From: DASUBV01 sp036510065 | Lineage (GTDB): Bacteria; Actinomycetota; Actinomycetes; Streptosporangiales; Streptosporangiaceae | NCBI GenBank assembly: GCA_036510065.1 | Contig: DATCEO010000024.1 | Span: 39,219 to 103,218, forward strand | Direction of reading: 5' to 3' | Length of the DNA: 64,000 bases | In this document: positions 25,533-34,444 of the stretch, piece by piece | Position numbering within the stretch: the stretch's first letter is position 1 | Layout: each line of letters starts with the position of its first letter | The notes under the pieces: model-generated | Database searches by the model: none | Seen by the model: the letters and a program-made list of their open reading frames with translations, nothing else | Told to the model about the DNA's origin: nothing | Translations under genes and position numbers: made by a program

Positions 25533-26111
25533 TCACCGCCAGCGGCCGAGAAAGCTGAGCACGCGCTGCTTCAGCAAGGTGGCGGCGTCCTCGTCGTAGG
25601 AGGGCAGGCTGCTGTCAGCGAACAGGTGCTGATCGCCGGGGTAGAGGAACAGCTGCGCGTCCTCGGCGGTCTTGACCAGCTCGCGGGCGGCGTCCAGATC
25701 GCCGTCCGGGACGAAATACGGGTCGCCGTCCATCGCGTGAATCTCGACCGGAACGCCCGGCGGCCACGGGCCCCCGAACTCCGCCGGCGGGATACAGGCA
25801 TGAACCAGCAGGGCTCCCAGCGCCCCCGGCCGTGTCTGGGCCAGCATCTGCGCCGGCAGCACCCCCAGGGAGAACCCGGCATAGACGATCTCACCGGGCA
25901 GGTCCTCGACGGCGAGGCGGCCCCGCTCGATGACGGTGTCGAAGCCGGTCTGCTGGGCATAGGCAACGCCCTCGTCAAGGGTGTCGAAGGTACGGCCCTC
26001 GTACAGGTCGGGCACGGTCACCCGATGGCCGGCCTGAGCGAGCTCATCGGCGAACTGGCGGATGCCGCCGGTGAGGCCCTGAGCGTGATGAAACAACACG
26101 ACGTCGGTCAA
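25533..26111 (-). CDS. Dienelactone hydrolase-family protein
   Basis: An alpha/beta hydrolase of 192 residues. The nucleophile elbow is GFSLG with S81 (VYAGFSLGVLPAQ) where classic dienelactone hydrolases have Cys; the acid is in DGDPYFVPDGD and the His in GDQHLFADSS. I chose the TTG at 26111 because AAGGAG lies 6 bases upstream, giving MTDVVLFHHAQGLT, the usual N-terminus. Substrate unknown. Confidence 0.85.
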   Translation of the reverse strand: MTDVVLFHHAQGLTGGIRQFADELAQAGHRVTVPDLYEGRTFDTLDEGVAYAQQTGFDTVIERGRLAVEDLPGEIVYAGFSLGVLPAQMLAQTRPGALGALLVHACIPPAEFGGPWPPGVPVEIHAMDGDPYFVPDGDLDAARELVKTAEDAQLFLYPGDQHLFADSSLPSYDEDAATLLKQRVLSFLGRWR

Positions 26112-26241
26112 CGATGGCTCCTTCGCTGGGGCTGGACGGCTCCGGGATCCCGACTCATCGGTCCCGGAGCGAGCGAGGCTCCGCCCTCCCCCTGACAATC
26201 TTGGTCAGGCGGACGCACCAGCGACAGCAGGAAGAAGGGGC

Positions 26242-26505
26242 CTACGCCTCGACGAGGATCACCAGGGTCTCGGGTAGCACGCCATCGTCGGCCATCGCAT
26301 CAGACATCGTCGCGGTCTGCATGGCCGACATGACGGCGTCCATGTCGGCGACGTCCATCAGCACCGCTACCCGGGTCGGGGTCTGCGGGTCGACAAACGT
26401 CCGGATGTTGGTGACCCCCAGGGCGCCGAAGACTTCCTCGCGCCTCGGCGAGGCCAGCCAATGATCGGTGTCCTTCACATCATGATGAGCGATGACGGTC
26501 GGCAT
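26242..26505 (-). CDS. Small hypothetical protein (dimeric alpha-beta barrel-like)
   Basis: An 87-residue protein: MPTVIAHHDVKDTDHWLASP, RREEVFGALGVTNIRTFVD, a middle strand TRVAVLMDVADMDAVMSAM and a C-terminal ETLVILVEA. The pattern of four strands and two helices is like small stress-response ABM proteins, but I cannot name the family. Cytosolic, no signal. It stands alone, downstream of an AT-rich gap. Confidence 0.65.
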   Translation of the reverse strand: MPTVIAHHDVKDTDHWLASPRREEVFGALGVTNIRTFVDPQTPTRVAVLMDVADMDAVMSAMQTATMSDAMADDGVLPETLVILVEA

Positions 26506-26706
26506 AATTTTCCCCCTCGGCGTCGCGTAGCCAGCGGTTATAGCCTGGCCGGGCCGACGTTACACCCATCTACCGCATAACCTATAGAGGCAAGAATCAT
26601 CCAGGTCAGCAATAACCTCGGCGCAGCGGTCCCGGGAAATTGAAATAACTACAGAATTCATAACATGCCAGCCTAGGCGGCTAGTCTCGTCCGGTAATCT
26701 GCGATC

Positions 26707-27393
26707 ATGCTCGCGCGGTGGTGGCATGGGATGATAGCCGTGCTGGTTTTCGGGGCTGTCGTGCTGCAACTCCTGATCGCTGTTCGCGTGAGCGGTACCC
26801 CGCACGACGTCACCGCCGGCGTCCTGCGCGGAAGCAGCCTTCCCGGCCGGCTCATCCGGGTCCTCAGCTTCTTCACCATCCAGAGCAACCTGCTCTGCGG
26901 CATCGTCTCCGCGCAGCTCGCGGCCCGGCCGGACCGGGACGGGCCAGCGTGGCGCGTGCTGCGCCTGGCCGCCCTCGTCGGTATCACGGTCACCGGCGTC
27001 GTCTACTCCACCGTGCTGGCCGCCATCCATGAGCCCAACGGCCCGGCCGAGACCTCGGTGAACCTGATCGTGCACTACATCGTGCCGATCGCGATGATCG
27101 CGGGCTGGCTGGCGTTCGGGCCCCGGCCGCGAATCACCGAGCGGACGGTCCTGTGGTCCCTGCTGTTCCCGCTGCTCTGGCTGGCGTACACGCTGGTGCG
27201 CGGAGCCATCTGGGGCTGGTACCCCTACCCTTTCCTCGACGTTGCCTCGCATGGGTATGCCCGGGTCGCCCTGAACGCCGTGGTGGTCACCGTCGTGCTC
27301 GGGCTGGTCGCGGCCCTGTTCGCCTTCGGCGACACCCGATTGCCGCCCGCCCCGCGGGCCGCGCGCGAAGCCGCAGTGACGCCCGCGGCCTGA
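26707..27393 (+). CDS. Pr6Pr-family membrane protein
   Basis: A 228-residue protein with six membrane spans. The run FFTIQSNLLCGIVSAQLAAR (the F-T-x-x-S-N motif), then NLIVHYIVPIAMIAGWLAF and YTLVRGAIWGWYPYPFLDV are the hallmarks of the Pr6Pr family, whose function is unknown. The preceding 200 bp is AT-rich for this genome and probably holds its promoter. It ends back-to-back with the frameshifted DHA2 pump gene. Confidence 0.82.
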   Translation: MLARWWHGMIAVLVFGAVVLQLLIAVRVSGTPHDVTAGVLRGSSLPGRLIRVLSFFTIQSNLLCGIVSAQLAARPDRDGPAWRVLRLAALVGITVTGVVYSTVLAAIHEPNGPAETSVNLIVHYIVPIAMIAGWLAFGPRPRITERTVLWSLLFPLLWLAYTLVRGAIWGWYPYPFLDVASHGYARVALNAVVVTVVLGLVAALFAFGDTRLPPAPRAAREAAVTPAA

Positions 27394-28994
27394 CTACCGC
27401 CGGCGGGCACCCGCAACCGCTGATCCGCGAGTGACGACGATGACTGGCGAGCAGCTGACCAGGGCCACGGGAATCACCACGTGCGTGGCGGGCTGCGGGG
27501 CGGGGCGGGCTGGGGCGGGGGCTGGGGTCCGGAGCTCGGCGAGCCGGTGCCGGGAGGGCAGCAGTACGGCGGTAATGATCGCGCCGACTCCGAGCAGCAC
27601 GGCCGAGACGGTGAAGGCGGTGGTGTAGCCGTGGGTGGCCGCGATGGCCGGGGCCAGCGGCCCGGTGTGGTGGCTGACCAGATAGCTGGCCGTGGTGGTC
27701 AGCGCGATGGTGCTGAGGGCGGAGGTGCCGATGGATCCGCCGACCTGCTGCATGGTGTTGACCAGGGCCGAGGCCACGCCTGAGTCCTCGCGGCGGACGC
27801 CCGCGGTGGCGGTGTTGATGGCCGGGGCGAAGATCATGCCGAAGCCGAGGCCCATGACAAGCATGACGGGCAGGACGTGGCCCGCATAGCTGGAGGTCAC
27901 AGTGAGCTGGGCCAGGTAGATCATCGCGGCAACCCCCAGCAGCATGCCCAAGACGATCAGGACCCGCGGCCCGAACCGGGGCAGGGTCACGATGCTGGAG
28001 ACGTTGGAGCTGATCAGGATGCAGCCGACGAAGGGCAGGAATAGCAACCCGCAGGTCACCGGGGTATATCCCTTGACCACCTGCAGGTAGTAGGTAAGGA
28101 ACAGGAAGACGCCGAAGATCGCGATTCCGGCCAGGCCGACGGCGGCGTAGGAGCCGCCGCGGGTGCGGTCCAGGATCACCCGCAGCGGCAGCAGCGGGTG
28201 ACTGACCCGCTGCTCGGCCAGGACAAACGCGGCCAGCAGGAGCACCCGGCCACCAGGGAGCCGATGGTGCCCACGGCCGTCCAGCCGGCGGTCTCGGCAT
28301 GGGAGAACCCGAACACCAGTAGGAACAGCCCGGCCGACGACAGCACGGTGCCGGGCCAGTCCATCGGCGGCCGGGTAGCCGGGCGGCTGGTGCGCAGGTA
28401 GGCCAGGGCGCCGGCCGCGGTGAGCGCAGCGAACACCAGGTTGACATACAGGGTGTACCGCCACGAGAGGTACTGGGTGAGCACCCCGCCCAGGATCAGC
28501 CCCAGGGCGCCCCCGCCGGCGGCGACCGACCCGAACACCCCGAAGGCCTTCCCCCGCTCACGCGGGTCCTGGAACGTGCTGACCAGGGTGCCCAGCGCCG
28601 CCGACGCCAGCAGGGCACCGAATGCGCCCTGCAGCGTCCGGGCCGCCACCAGCATCCCGAACGACACCGCGGCACCCCCCAGGGCCGAGGACACAGCGAA
28701 CCCGGCCAGGCCCACGAGGAAGACCCGCTTGCGGCTGAACATGTCACCGATCCGGCCGCCGAGCAGCAGCAGGCTCCCGAACGCCAGCGCATAGGCCGTC
28801 ACCACCCACTGCCGGTCACTGTTCGGGAAGCCTAGCGAACGCTGGGCCGAGGGCAGCGCGATGTTCACGATGGTGGAATCCAGCACCACCATCAGCTGGG
28901 CGATCGCGACCACGACCAGGACCAGCCAGCGCCGATCAGCGGGCGCGGCCGGGCTGGCAGGCGCATCAGGGCTGGGGGCCGCGGCAGATGACAT
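27394..28994 (-). pseudogene. DHA2-type MFS transporter with single frameshift
   Basis: A 14-segment drug exporter gene broken once. From the ATG at 28994 the frame is normal (LVVLDSTIVNIALPS, motif A GGRIGDMFSRKR, motif C LGLILGGVL) until GTIGSLVAG near 28250; the remaining half (VLLLAAFVLAEQRVSHPLLP through AVLLPSRHRLAEL) continues in another frame to 27394. Adding one G to the GGG run at 28245-28247 restores a full ~533-residue protein. A one-base loss in a G run can be a real mutation or a consensus error. A strong GGGGAGG RBS is present. Confidence 0.85.
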
Positions 28995-29258
28995 GAGACC
29001 TCCCCGAGGGTCACCATAGGCATACGAAAAACGCCGCGTCCATCTCGGTCCGGGCCGATGACCCTGGCCGGCGCTTCCCTCCGCCATTTCCGGAACCCGG
29101 GCCCCGCATCACCCCCGGCGGGTGATGCGGGCCGCCGGAAAAGACCGCAGTCTTCGTTATAAGCGCAGAACCTAACGTCTCCCCCAACCGGGTCGGGCGC
29201 ATGCTCATGCGCGGGGTACACGATGCGGCCGTCGGCAAGGCCTATATGGGGAGCGCAC

Positions 29259-29417
29259 ATGGGCTGGATCTTGGGGATCATCTACTTCGTGCTGCTGGTC
29301 ACGCTGGGCCTGCTGTCCCTCCGGAAGGGCCACTGGGTCATGTTCATCGTGGGCGTGTTCATTCCGCTCTTCTGGCTCATCGGTGCCCTGCTGCCCCGGC
29401 GGATGGCCCGGGCGTAA
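29259..29417 (+). CDS. Small two-helix membrane protein
   Basis: A 52-residue protein, MGWILGIIYFVLLVTLGLLS then RKGHWVMFIVGVFIPLFWL, with two membrane spans and a basic C-terminal end PRRMARA, like the N-terminal module of cardiolipin-synthase/PLD-like proteins found as standalone peptides in actinomycetes. GGGGAG lies 5-6 bases before the ATG at 29259. Short but convincing. The 250 bp before it hold no gene I can see. Confidence 0.6.
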   Translation: MGWILGIIYFVLLVTLGLLSLRKGHWVMFIVGVFIPLFWLIGALLPRRMARA

Positions 29418-29455
29418 CACCGAGCTGCCCAGCTCGACCGTCCCGGGCGCCGGGC

Positions 29456-30274
29456 CTACCGGGCGTCGTTGCGTGCCATCTGGGCAGCTCGTAGCTCGGC
29501 GTGCATCTCCCAGGGCGGCTGCGGCAGCACGTGCCCGGTCTCCAGCAGCGACTTGAGGTTGGCCAGCACGGCGGGCCAGCCAGCCGAGACCGCGCCCACG
29601 GCATCCTCATCGGCCAGGTTCTCGTGGGTCACGGTCAGCCGGACGATGCCCTGATACGGCTCGATGAGGAACGTCACCGCTGACGGGCCAGCGTCTGGCT
29701 CAGCGCCGGGTGCGCCGAAGGTCAGGACGAGCCGCTCCGGGGGTACCGATTCGAGCACCGTTCCCACGACGTCGGCGATGTCCGAGCCATCGACGCGCCG
29801 GTGTTCCCAGGGCGAGCCGGCCTGCCAGTCGGAGACGTTGCGGTGGCCCCAGTACTCGGCGGTCAGGTCCGCGTCGGTCAGTGCGTGCCAGACCCGCTGC
29901 GGGGTGGCCTGGATGTAGGTGACGTACACGAAGGCGGGCTTGCCGGCGGTCATGGCTGGCTCCTCTGCATGTCGCCTGACGGCGTCGAGTGCGCGCAGGC
30001 GAGGCTGATCGAAGGGCGCGATCCAGCGCCTCTGGATGTCGTGGATCGGGACGGGGTTGAGGTAGTGCAGCTTCTCCCGGCCGCGCCGCACCGTGCTGAT
30101 GAGGCTGGCTTCTTCCAGCACAGACAGGTGCTGGGTGGCCGACTGCCGGGCCATGTCCAGCTGCCCGCAGAGCGCCCCCAGCGTCTGCCCGCTATCACGG
30201 CGAAGGCTGTCGAGCAGCCTCCGCCGAGTCGGATCGGCAAGCGCCTTGAACACCTTGTCCACGTCGTTGGTCAT
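29456..30274 (-). CDS. ArsR-type repressor fused to SRPBCC (AHSA1) domain
   Basis: A 272-residue fusion. Residues 1-100 are an ArsR winged helix (FKALADPTRRRLLDSLRRDS; LDMARQSATQHLSVLEEASL; RRGREKLHYLNP) and residues 110-255 an AHSA1/START-like fold (VYVTYIQATPQRVWHALTDA; AEYWGHRNVSDWQAGSPWEH). In other actinomycetes these two are usually neighbouring genes; here they are one chain, so ligand or hydrophobic-molecule binding could directly modulate DNA binding. Its ATG overlaps the stop of the upstream response regulator (ATGA), completing a kinase-regulator-ArsR/SRPBCC operon. Confidence 0.87.
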   Translation of the reverse strand: MTNDVDKVFKALADPTRRRLLDSLRRDSGQTLGALCGQLDMARQSATQHLSVLEEASLISTVRRGREKLHYLNPVPIHDIQRRWIAPFDQPRLRALDAVRRHAEEPAMTAGKPAFVYVTYIQATPQRVWHALTDADLTAEYWGHRNVSDWQAGSPWEHRRVDGSDIADVVGTVLESVPPERLVLTFGAPGAEPDAGPSAVTFLIEPYQGIVRLTVTHENLADEDAVGAVSAGWPAVLANLKSLLETGHVLPQPPWEMHAELRAAQMARNDAR

Positions 30275-30798
30275 GTCAAGCGGCGAGGAGCGGCAACGCC
30301 GGTCTCGTAGGCGATCACGACGAGCTGGGCGCGATCACGCCCGTGCAGCTTGCTGAGCAGGCGGCTGACGTGGGTCTTGATGGTGGCCACGCTGAGGTGC
30401 AGGTTCGCGGCGATCTCAGCGTTAGACAGGCCAGCCGCCACTTGCTCGAGCACCTCGTACTCGCGCTCGGTGAGGTGCGCCAGGGCCCCGTCCGCCGCCG
30501 GGGCAGTCCGGGGCCGCCGGGCGAACTCGGCGATCAGGCGCCGGGTGATGCTCGGCGTCAGCAGGGCGTCGCCCCGGGCGACGATCCTGATGGCGTCGAG
30601 CAGATGCTCGGGCGGCGCCTGGATGCCATCGCAGGCTTCGCCGACGACGCGCAGATCGGCGGCCGAGTCGACGAGCATCCTGAACCCGGCCCGGACCAGG
30701 GCTTCGTCGTCAGCGATCAGCACCCGGATCTCGTCGGCCCGACCGCTGGGGCCGGCCGCGCTGGCCGGACCGCTCGGGCCAGCCGGGCGGCCATTCAC
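30271..30798 (-). CDS. NarL-type response regulator with internally deleted receiver
   Basis: A 175-residue regulator instead of ~220. The receiver begins normally (IRVLIADDEALVRAGFRMLV; RVVGEACDGIQA) and then jumps to PPEHLLDAIRIVARGDALLT; compared with the intact regulator at 24840, about 69 residues are missing in frame, including the phospho-acceptor Asp, the switch Thr and the conserved Lys. The LuxR HTH is complete (LTEREYEVLEQVAAGLSNAE; SVATIKTHVSRLLSKLHGRD). Both ends overlap neighbours by 4 bp (GTGA with the kinase, ATGA with the ArsR fusion). It could bind DNA without phospho-control, or be a non-functional remnant. Confidence 0.8.
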   Translation of the reverse strand: MNGRPAGPSGPASAAGPSGRADEIRVLIADDEALVRAGFRMLVDSAADLRVVGEACDGIQAPPEHLLDAIRIVARGDALLTPSITRRLIAEFARRPRTAPAADGALAHLTEREYEVLEQVAAGLSNAEIAANLHLSVATIKTHVSRLLSKLHGRDRAQLVVIAYETGVAAPRRLT

Positions 30799-32021
30799 TG
30801 GCGACGGTCCGGGGCTGGCAGCCGGGCCACGACGGCGAAGCCGCCGCCGGGCCGGGCCTGCGCGGTGAGCTGGCCGTCCAGCATCGCCGCTCGTTCCTGC
30901 ATGCCGACCATTCCGAGGCCGGCGGAGCGGGCAGCCGTTTGCGGCGGCCCAGGTCCGTCGTCGGTCACGGTGATGGTGAGCTCGGCCGGGCCACGAGCTA
31001 CCTCCAGCCAGGCCCGCGCCCCGGGGGCATGCTTCGCCACGTTGGTCAGCGCTTCCTGGACGATGCGGTAAGCAGAGAGCTCCACGGCCACGCCGTAGGC
31101 ACCAGGCTGTCCGCTGCACCGGTAGCTGAGGCGCATGCCGCTGCCGCGCAGCCGGGCGACGAGCGCGGGAAGATCGCCGAGAACCGGCGCGGCGGTCTCC
31201 TCCCCGGCCGCCGGCTCCCGGATCTGCCGGAGGAGATGCCGCAGTTCGTCCAGCGCGGAGCGGCTGGCCGTCTCAATGGCCGCCAGCGCGACTCGCGCTT
31301 CGCCGGGCTGCTCGTCCAGCAGCAGCCGCGCCACGCCCGACCGGACCGCGATCATGCTCAGGCTGTGCGACACCACGTCGTGCACGTCCCTGGACAGCCG
31401 GAGGCGCTCTTCGGCTCGCGCACGTCCTTCCGTTTCCGCGGCCCGGCGCCGGGCCTCCAGCTCCAGGCACTGCCGGTAGCCGCGGCGGGCACGGGCCATG
31501 TCGCCGGCCAGCCACGCCGGGGCCGCCACGAGAGCCTGAACGGCGTCCTGATCCTGGCCGGGATGAAGGCGCAGGGCGAGCGGGAGCACAGCCCAGATGG
31601 CCAGCCCGGTCAGGATCGTCGCGGTCAGCGAGGACCGCCGGTCGCAGCGATCAGCCGCGGTGAAGACGGCGATCGCGAGATTGGGGCCCGCGCTGCTGAC
31701 GAACGGCGTGAATCGCACGCCCGCGAGTGCCGCCGCGATGTAGACGACCGCGACGGCGACGACCGTCACGACCGGCCATCTTCGCCGCACGACCAGGGGT
31801 GCGGCGGCCAGGACACCGAAACCGGCGACGGCCAGCCGCGACCCGGTCCCGCCGACCGCCCCGGCCAGGGCGGGCAGCGTGAAGACCGCGCAGCAGGCCG
31901 CCGCGATTAGGACATCGATGGCATCGGGCACAGACCGGTGCGTCAGCCGGTCGGACAGCCGGGCAAACCATGGCGGGGCGGCCGCCTGCGCCGGCGGCCC
32001 GCTCATCCGCGAGATCGCCAT
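30795..32021 (-). CDS. NarL-type sensor histidine kinase
   Basis: About 408 residues: several N-terminal membrane spans, then RLRLSRDVHDVVSHSLSMIA with the phospho-acceptor His in DVHDVVSHS, and a HATPase_c domain (YRIVQEALTNVAKHAPGARA; TVTDDGPGPP; GMVGMQERAAMLDG). I chose the ATG at 32021 (MAISRMSGPP); an in-frame ATG at 32084 is possible. The stop overlaps the GTG of the truncated regulator. The kinase looks functional while its cognate receiver has no phosphorylation site, so its output must go elsewhere or be lost. Confidence 0.87.
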   Translation of the reverse strand: MAISRMSGPPAQAAAPPWFARLSDRLTHRSVPDAIDVLIAAACCAVFTLPALAGAVGGTGSRLAVAGFGVLAAAPLVVRRRWPVVTVVAVAVVYIAAALAGVRFTPFVSSAGPNLAIAVFTAADRCDRRSSLTATILTGLAIWAVLPLALRLHPGQDQDAVQALVAAPAWLAGDMARARRGYRQCLELEARRRAAETEGRARAEERLRLSRDVHDVVSHSLSMIAVRSGVARLLLDEQPGEARVALAAIETASRSALDELRHLLRQIREPAAGEETAAPVLGDLPALVARLRGSGMRLSYRCSGQPGAYGVAVELSAYRIVQEALTNVAKHAPGARAWLEVARGPAELTITVTDDGPGPPQTAARSAGLGMVGMQERAAMLDGQLTAQARPGGGFAVVARLPAPDRRQ

Positions 32022-32185
32022 GACCCGACCGTAACGCGGCACCCCAGTCCCGGTCGCCGGCCTTCCGGGGGAATCAGGTGTCATCCTCCGGACTGGCTGC
32101 GCGGCATTACTCCGCCGAGCGGATGACGCCAGGTCGAGACGCTGGCCCGACGACGCCAGGCCGCCCGGGCAGCGAGCGTGGGCTC

Positions 32186-32782
32186 ATGACAACGACCAAG
32201 ATTCGCCCCGTCGCCGACCAGCTATCCCTGCCCCTGACCGTCCTCGCCGCCGGGCTGTTCGCCGCCGGACTGCTCTCCGGCTGGTTCCAGTACCTTGACC
32301 GGTCGCCGGCTCTGGCCAGGCAGGTCGCTGGCACGTCAGCCTGGTGGCAGCAGCTCGCCGTGGCTGTCGTGGCCGGCGCCGCATTCAGTTACGCCCGGTG
32401 GCGGCACCGGCGCGGGCCCGGCGGCGAGGGTGATCGGCTGTGGCTGCTCGCGCCGCTCGGCCAGCGCGCGGCCCGGCGGGCCGCCCGGACGGTGCGCCAG
32501 GCAGTCCGCGGCCAGTCCGGGCTCGCTCGCGCACTGGTCGCGCTGGCGCCCGCCGGGCTGATCTGCTACTGCGTCTGGCGCGCGGGCGAGCAGGTCGCCG
32601 GGGGGTTGGACCCGAATTTCACGGTCAACGCCTGGGGCGGCCCGTCCTATCTGGGCGCCATGGCCTGCCACTACCTGGACTGCTGCGTCCTGATAGCCGC
32701 CTCAGCCTGGCTGCTCGACCGGCTGCTCCTGGCCGACCCGGCCAACGCCAGCCGCGCGCCGTCACGCGCTGAGCGCGCATGA
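32186..32782 (+). CDS. Predicted membrane protein, unknown family
   Basis: A 198-residue protein I do not recognise. Hydrophobic spans lie at about residues 12-32 (LPLTVLAAGLFAAGLLSGWF), 55-70, 108-124 (LVALAPAGLICYCVWRAG) and 155-175, separated by an Arg-rich cytosolic segment (GQRAARRAARTVRQAVRGQ). CHYLDCCVL in the last part is a cluster of cysteines at a membrane edge. Start ATG 32186 with MTTTKIRPVADQ. It is divergent from the kinase operon. Confidence 0.65.
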   Translation: MTTTKIRPVADQLSLPLTVLAAGLFAAGLLSGWFQYLDRSPALARQVAGTSAWWQQLAVAVVAGAAFSYARWRHRRGPGGEGDRLWLLAPLGQRAARRAARTVRQAVRGQSGLARALVALAPAGLICYCVWRAGEQVAGGLDPNFTVNAWGGPSYLGAMACHYLDCCVLIAASAWLLDRLLLADPANASRAPSRAERA

Positions 32783-32809
32783 ACGGTGCCAACTCTCTAC
32801 CGTGGAGGG

Positions 32810-33925
32810 ATGACCGCTGACCAGCAGCGCCGACCCCCCGCGAGGGCCGCGAGGGCCGTGCCGCGTTTGTTGCTCGTGCTCGGGGTGACTGCCGCGCTGG
32901 CATCGTGCGCGAGCGGCCACCCGGCCGCCCATGCCCCGGCGCACCCGAGGCACGCGGCGGCGGGAGGGGCCCCGGCCGTGCGGCCCCCGGATACTGGCAC
33001 GCCAGGGGCGGCGGCCGACTCGGACGCCCAGCAAGCAGGCGGCAGCGGGTCACCGCTGGCCGCTCCGGCCAGGCTGGTGCCGTTCGACGGGCGCGCACTG
33101 GGCGGCGAGGGCACCTGGAAGGCCGCCGGCCGCCCGGTTCATGGTGTGCGCGCGGTGTACGAGACCACCCTCGTCCCGCCCGGCGGGAGCCGGCCGGCCG
33201 GGATCTCCTGGATGGACACCCGCCTGCTGTCCGCGCGGCTGTACTCGGGTTCGGTGAGCCCCGGCGGCGGACCGTACCGGTTCACCGCGCCGATCGAGCC
33301 AGCCCAGGCGGCCTCCCTGGTGGCCGCGTTCAACGGCGGGTTCAAGATGAAGGATGCCCGAGGCGGCTACTACACCGAGGGCCGCACCATCGATCCGCTG
33401 CGGCGCGGGGCGGCTTCGCTGGTGATCTACGCTGACGGGAGCGTCAACATCGGCGCCTGGGGCAGCGACGTCGTCATGACCCGGCAGGTGGTGAGCGTCC
33501 GGCAGAATCTCCGGCCGCTCGTCGCGGGCGGCAGGCCCACGCCACAGGCGGCCGGCATCCACTGGAGGAGCTGGGGATCGACGTGCGGAGCGACCTCGTG
33601 CGCAGCCTCGGTCCCCGGCCTGGAGCACCAGTGGCGCTCGGGGGCCGGCGTGACCGCCGACGGCGCCCTAGTCTACGTCACCGGGCCGGCCCTGGCTCCG
33701 CAGCAGCTGGCTCAGCTGCTGGTGCGGGCCGGCGTCGTGCGTGGGATGCAGCTGGACATCAACCCGGACTGGACCGTGTTCGTCGCCTACGATCCGCTGG
33801 CTCCGGGGGACCTCGCCGCACCGGCTGATGGCACCAAGCTGGTGGCCTCGACCGTGCAGGGCCCGCAGACGTTCTTCGAGCCCGCGTGGGCCCGGGACTT
33901 CGTCACCATGTCGGCGCGCCGGTAG
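32810..33925 (+). CDS. Secreted phosphodiester glycosidase-family (NAGPA domain) lipoprotein
   Basis: A 371-residue exported protein. Leader: AARAVPRLLLVLGVTAALAS then CAS, a lipobox with Cys at about residue 34. A Pro/Ala/His-rich linker follows, then the phosphodiester-glycosidase fold: SLVAAFNGGFKMKD (the NGGF motif), GYYTEGRTIDPLR, ASLVIYADGSVNIGAWG, and RGMQLDINPDWTVFVAYDP, the conserved D-x-N near the C-terminus. Members cleave GlcNAc-1-P-type or other sugar phosphodiesters in wall polymers. GGAGGG directly precedes the ATG region at 32810. Acts outside the membrane. Confidence 0.82.
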   Translation: MTADQQRRPPARAARAVPRLLLVLGVTAALASCASGHPAAHAPAHPRHAAAGGAPAVRPPDTGTPGAAADSDAQQAGGSGSPLAAPARLVPFDGRALGGEGTWKAAGRPVHGVRAVYETTLVPPGGSRPAGISWMDTRLLSARLYSGSVSPGGGPYRFTAPIEPAQAASLVAAFNGGFKMKDARGGYYTEGRTIDPLRRGAASLVIYADGSVNIGAWGSDVVMTRQVVSVRQNLRPLVAGGRPTPQAAGIHWRSWGSTCGATSCAASVPGLEHQWRSGAGVTADGALVYVTGPALAPQQLAQLLVRAGVVRGMQLDINPDWTVFVAYDPLAPGDLAAPADGTKLVASTVQGPQTFFEPAWARDFVTMSARR

Positions 33926-33985
33926 CTGACGCTGTCGCGGTCACCACCGCTCCCAGCCAGGTAACTAGGGCGGTAGGTTGATGGG

Positions 33986-34290
33986 GTGGCGGCGGTTACT
34001 GGTGTTGTGACGTTCGCGGACATCGGACCAGACGATCCACGGCTCATCACGGATATCATGCCCGTGCTCCGTGAACTGAGGTCCCACCTGACGCCGGAAC
34101 TCTGCAGGCGGTCTACGCCGAGGGACATCCCCACGGCTTAAGGTTCACCGGCGCGTACGTGGACGGCGCCTGCCTGGCCGTCGCGGGGTGGCGGATCGTG
34201 GCGACGACCTTCTGTCACCGCAAGCTGACCATTGACGATCTTGTAACGGGGGCCGCCGCCCGGTCCAGGGGCATCGGGCGGCCATGCGTA
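33986..34290 (+). pseudogene. GNAT acetyltransferase relic
   Basis: Starting at a GTG (33986): VVTFADIGPDDPRLITDIMP, VLRELRSHLTPEL, then in a second frame LQAVYAEGHPHGLRFTGAYV, DGACLAVAGWRIVATT and RKLTIDDLVTGAAARSRGIG. These are the first strands and the acetyl-CoA loop (ARSRGIG) of a GNAT enzyme. One base is missing around the CTCTGCAG near 34103, and the C-terminal third is absent. Dead gene. Confidence 0.75.
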
Positions 34291-34444
34291 AGCCCAGGCC
34301 AATGGGCGACCGCCGGCGATGAGATGGTCACCGCGGCGGCGCCGTCGGGCGACGTGAGCCAGCCGGAGCAGCAGCAGGAGCCGCCGGGCACCGGCGGCAA
34401 GCCGGCCGCGTGCACAGCGTTGCGCGGCCCCGGTACGGTGCAAG

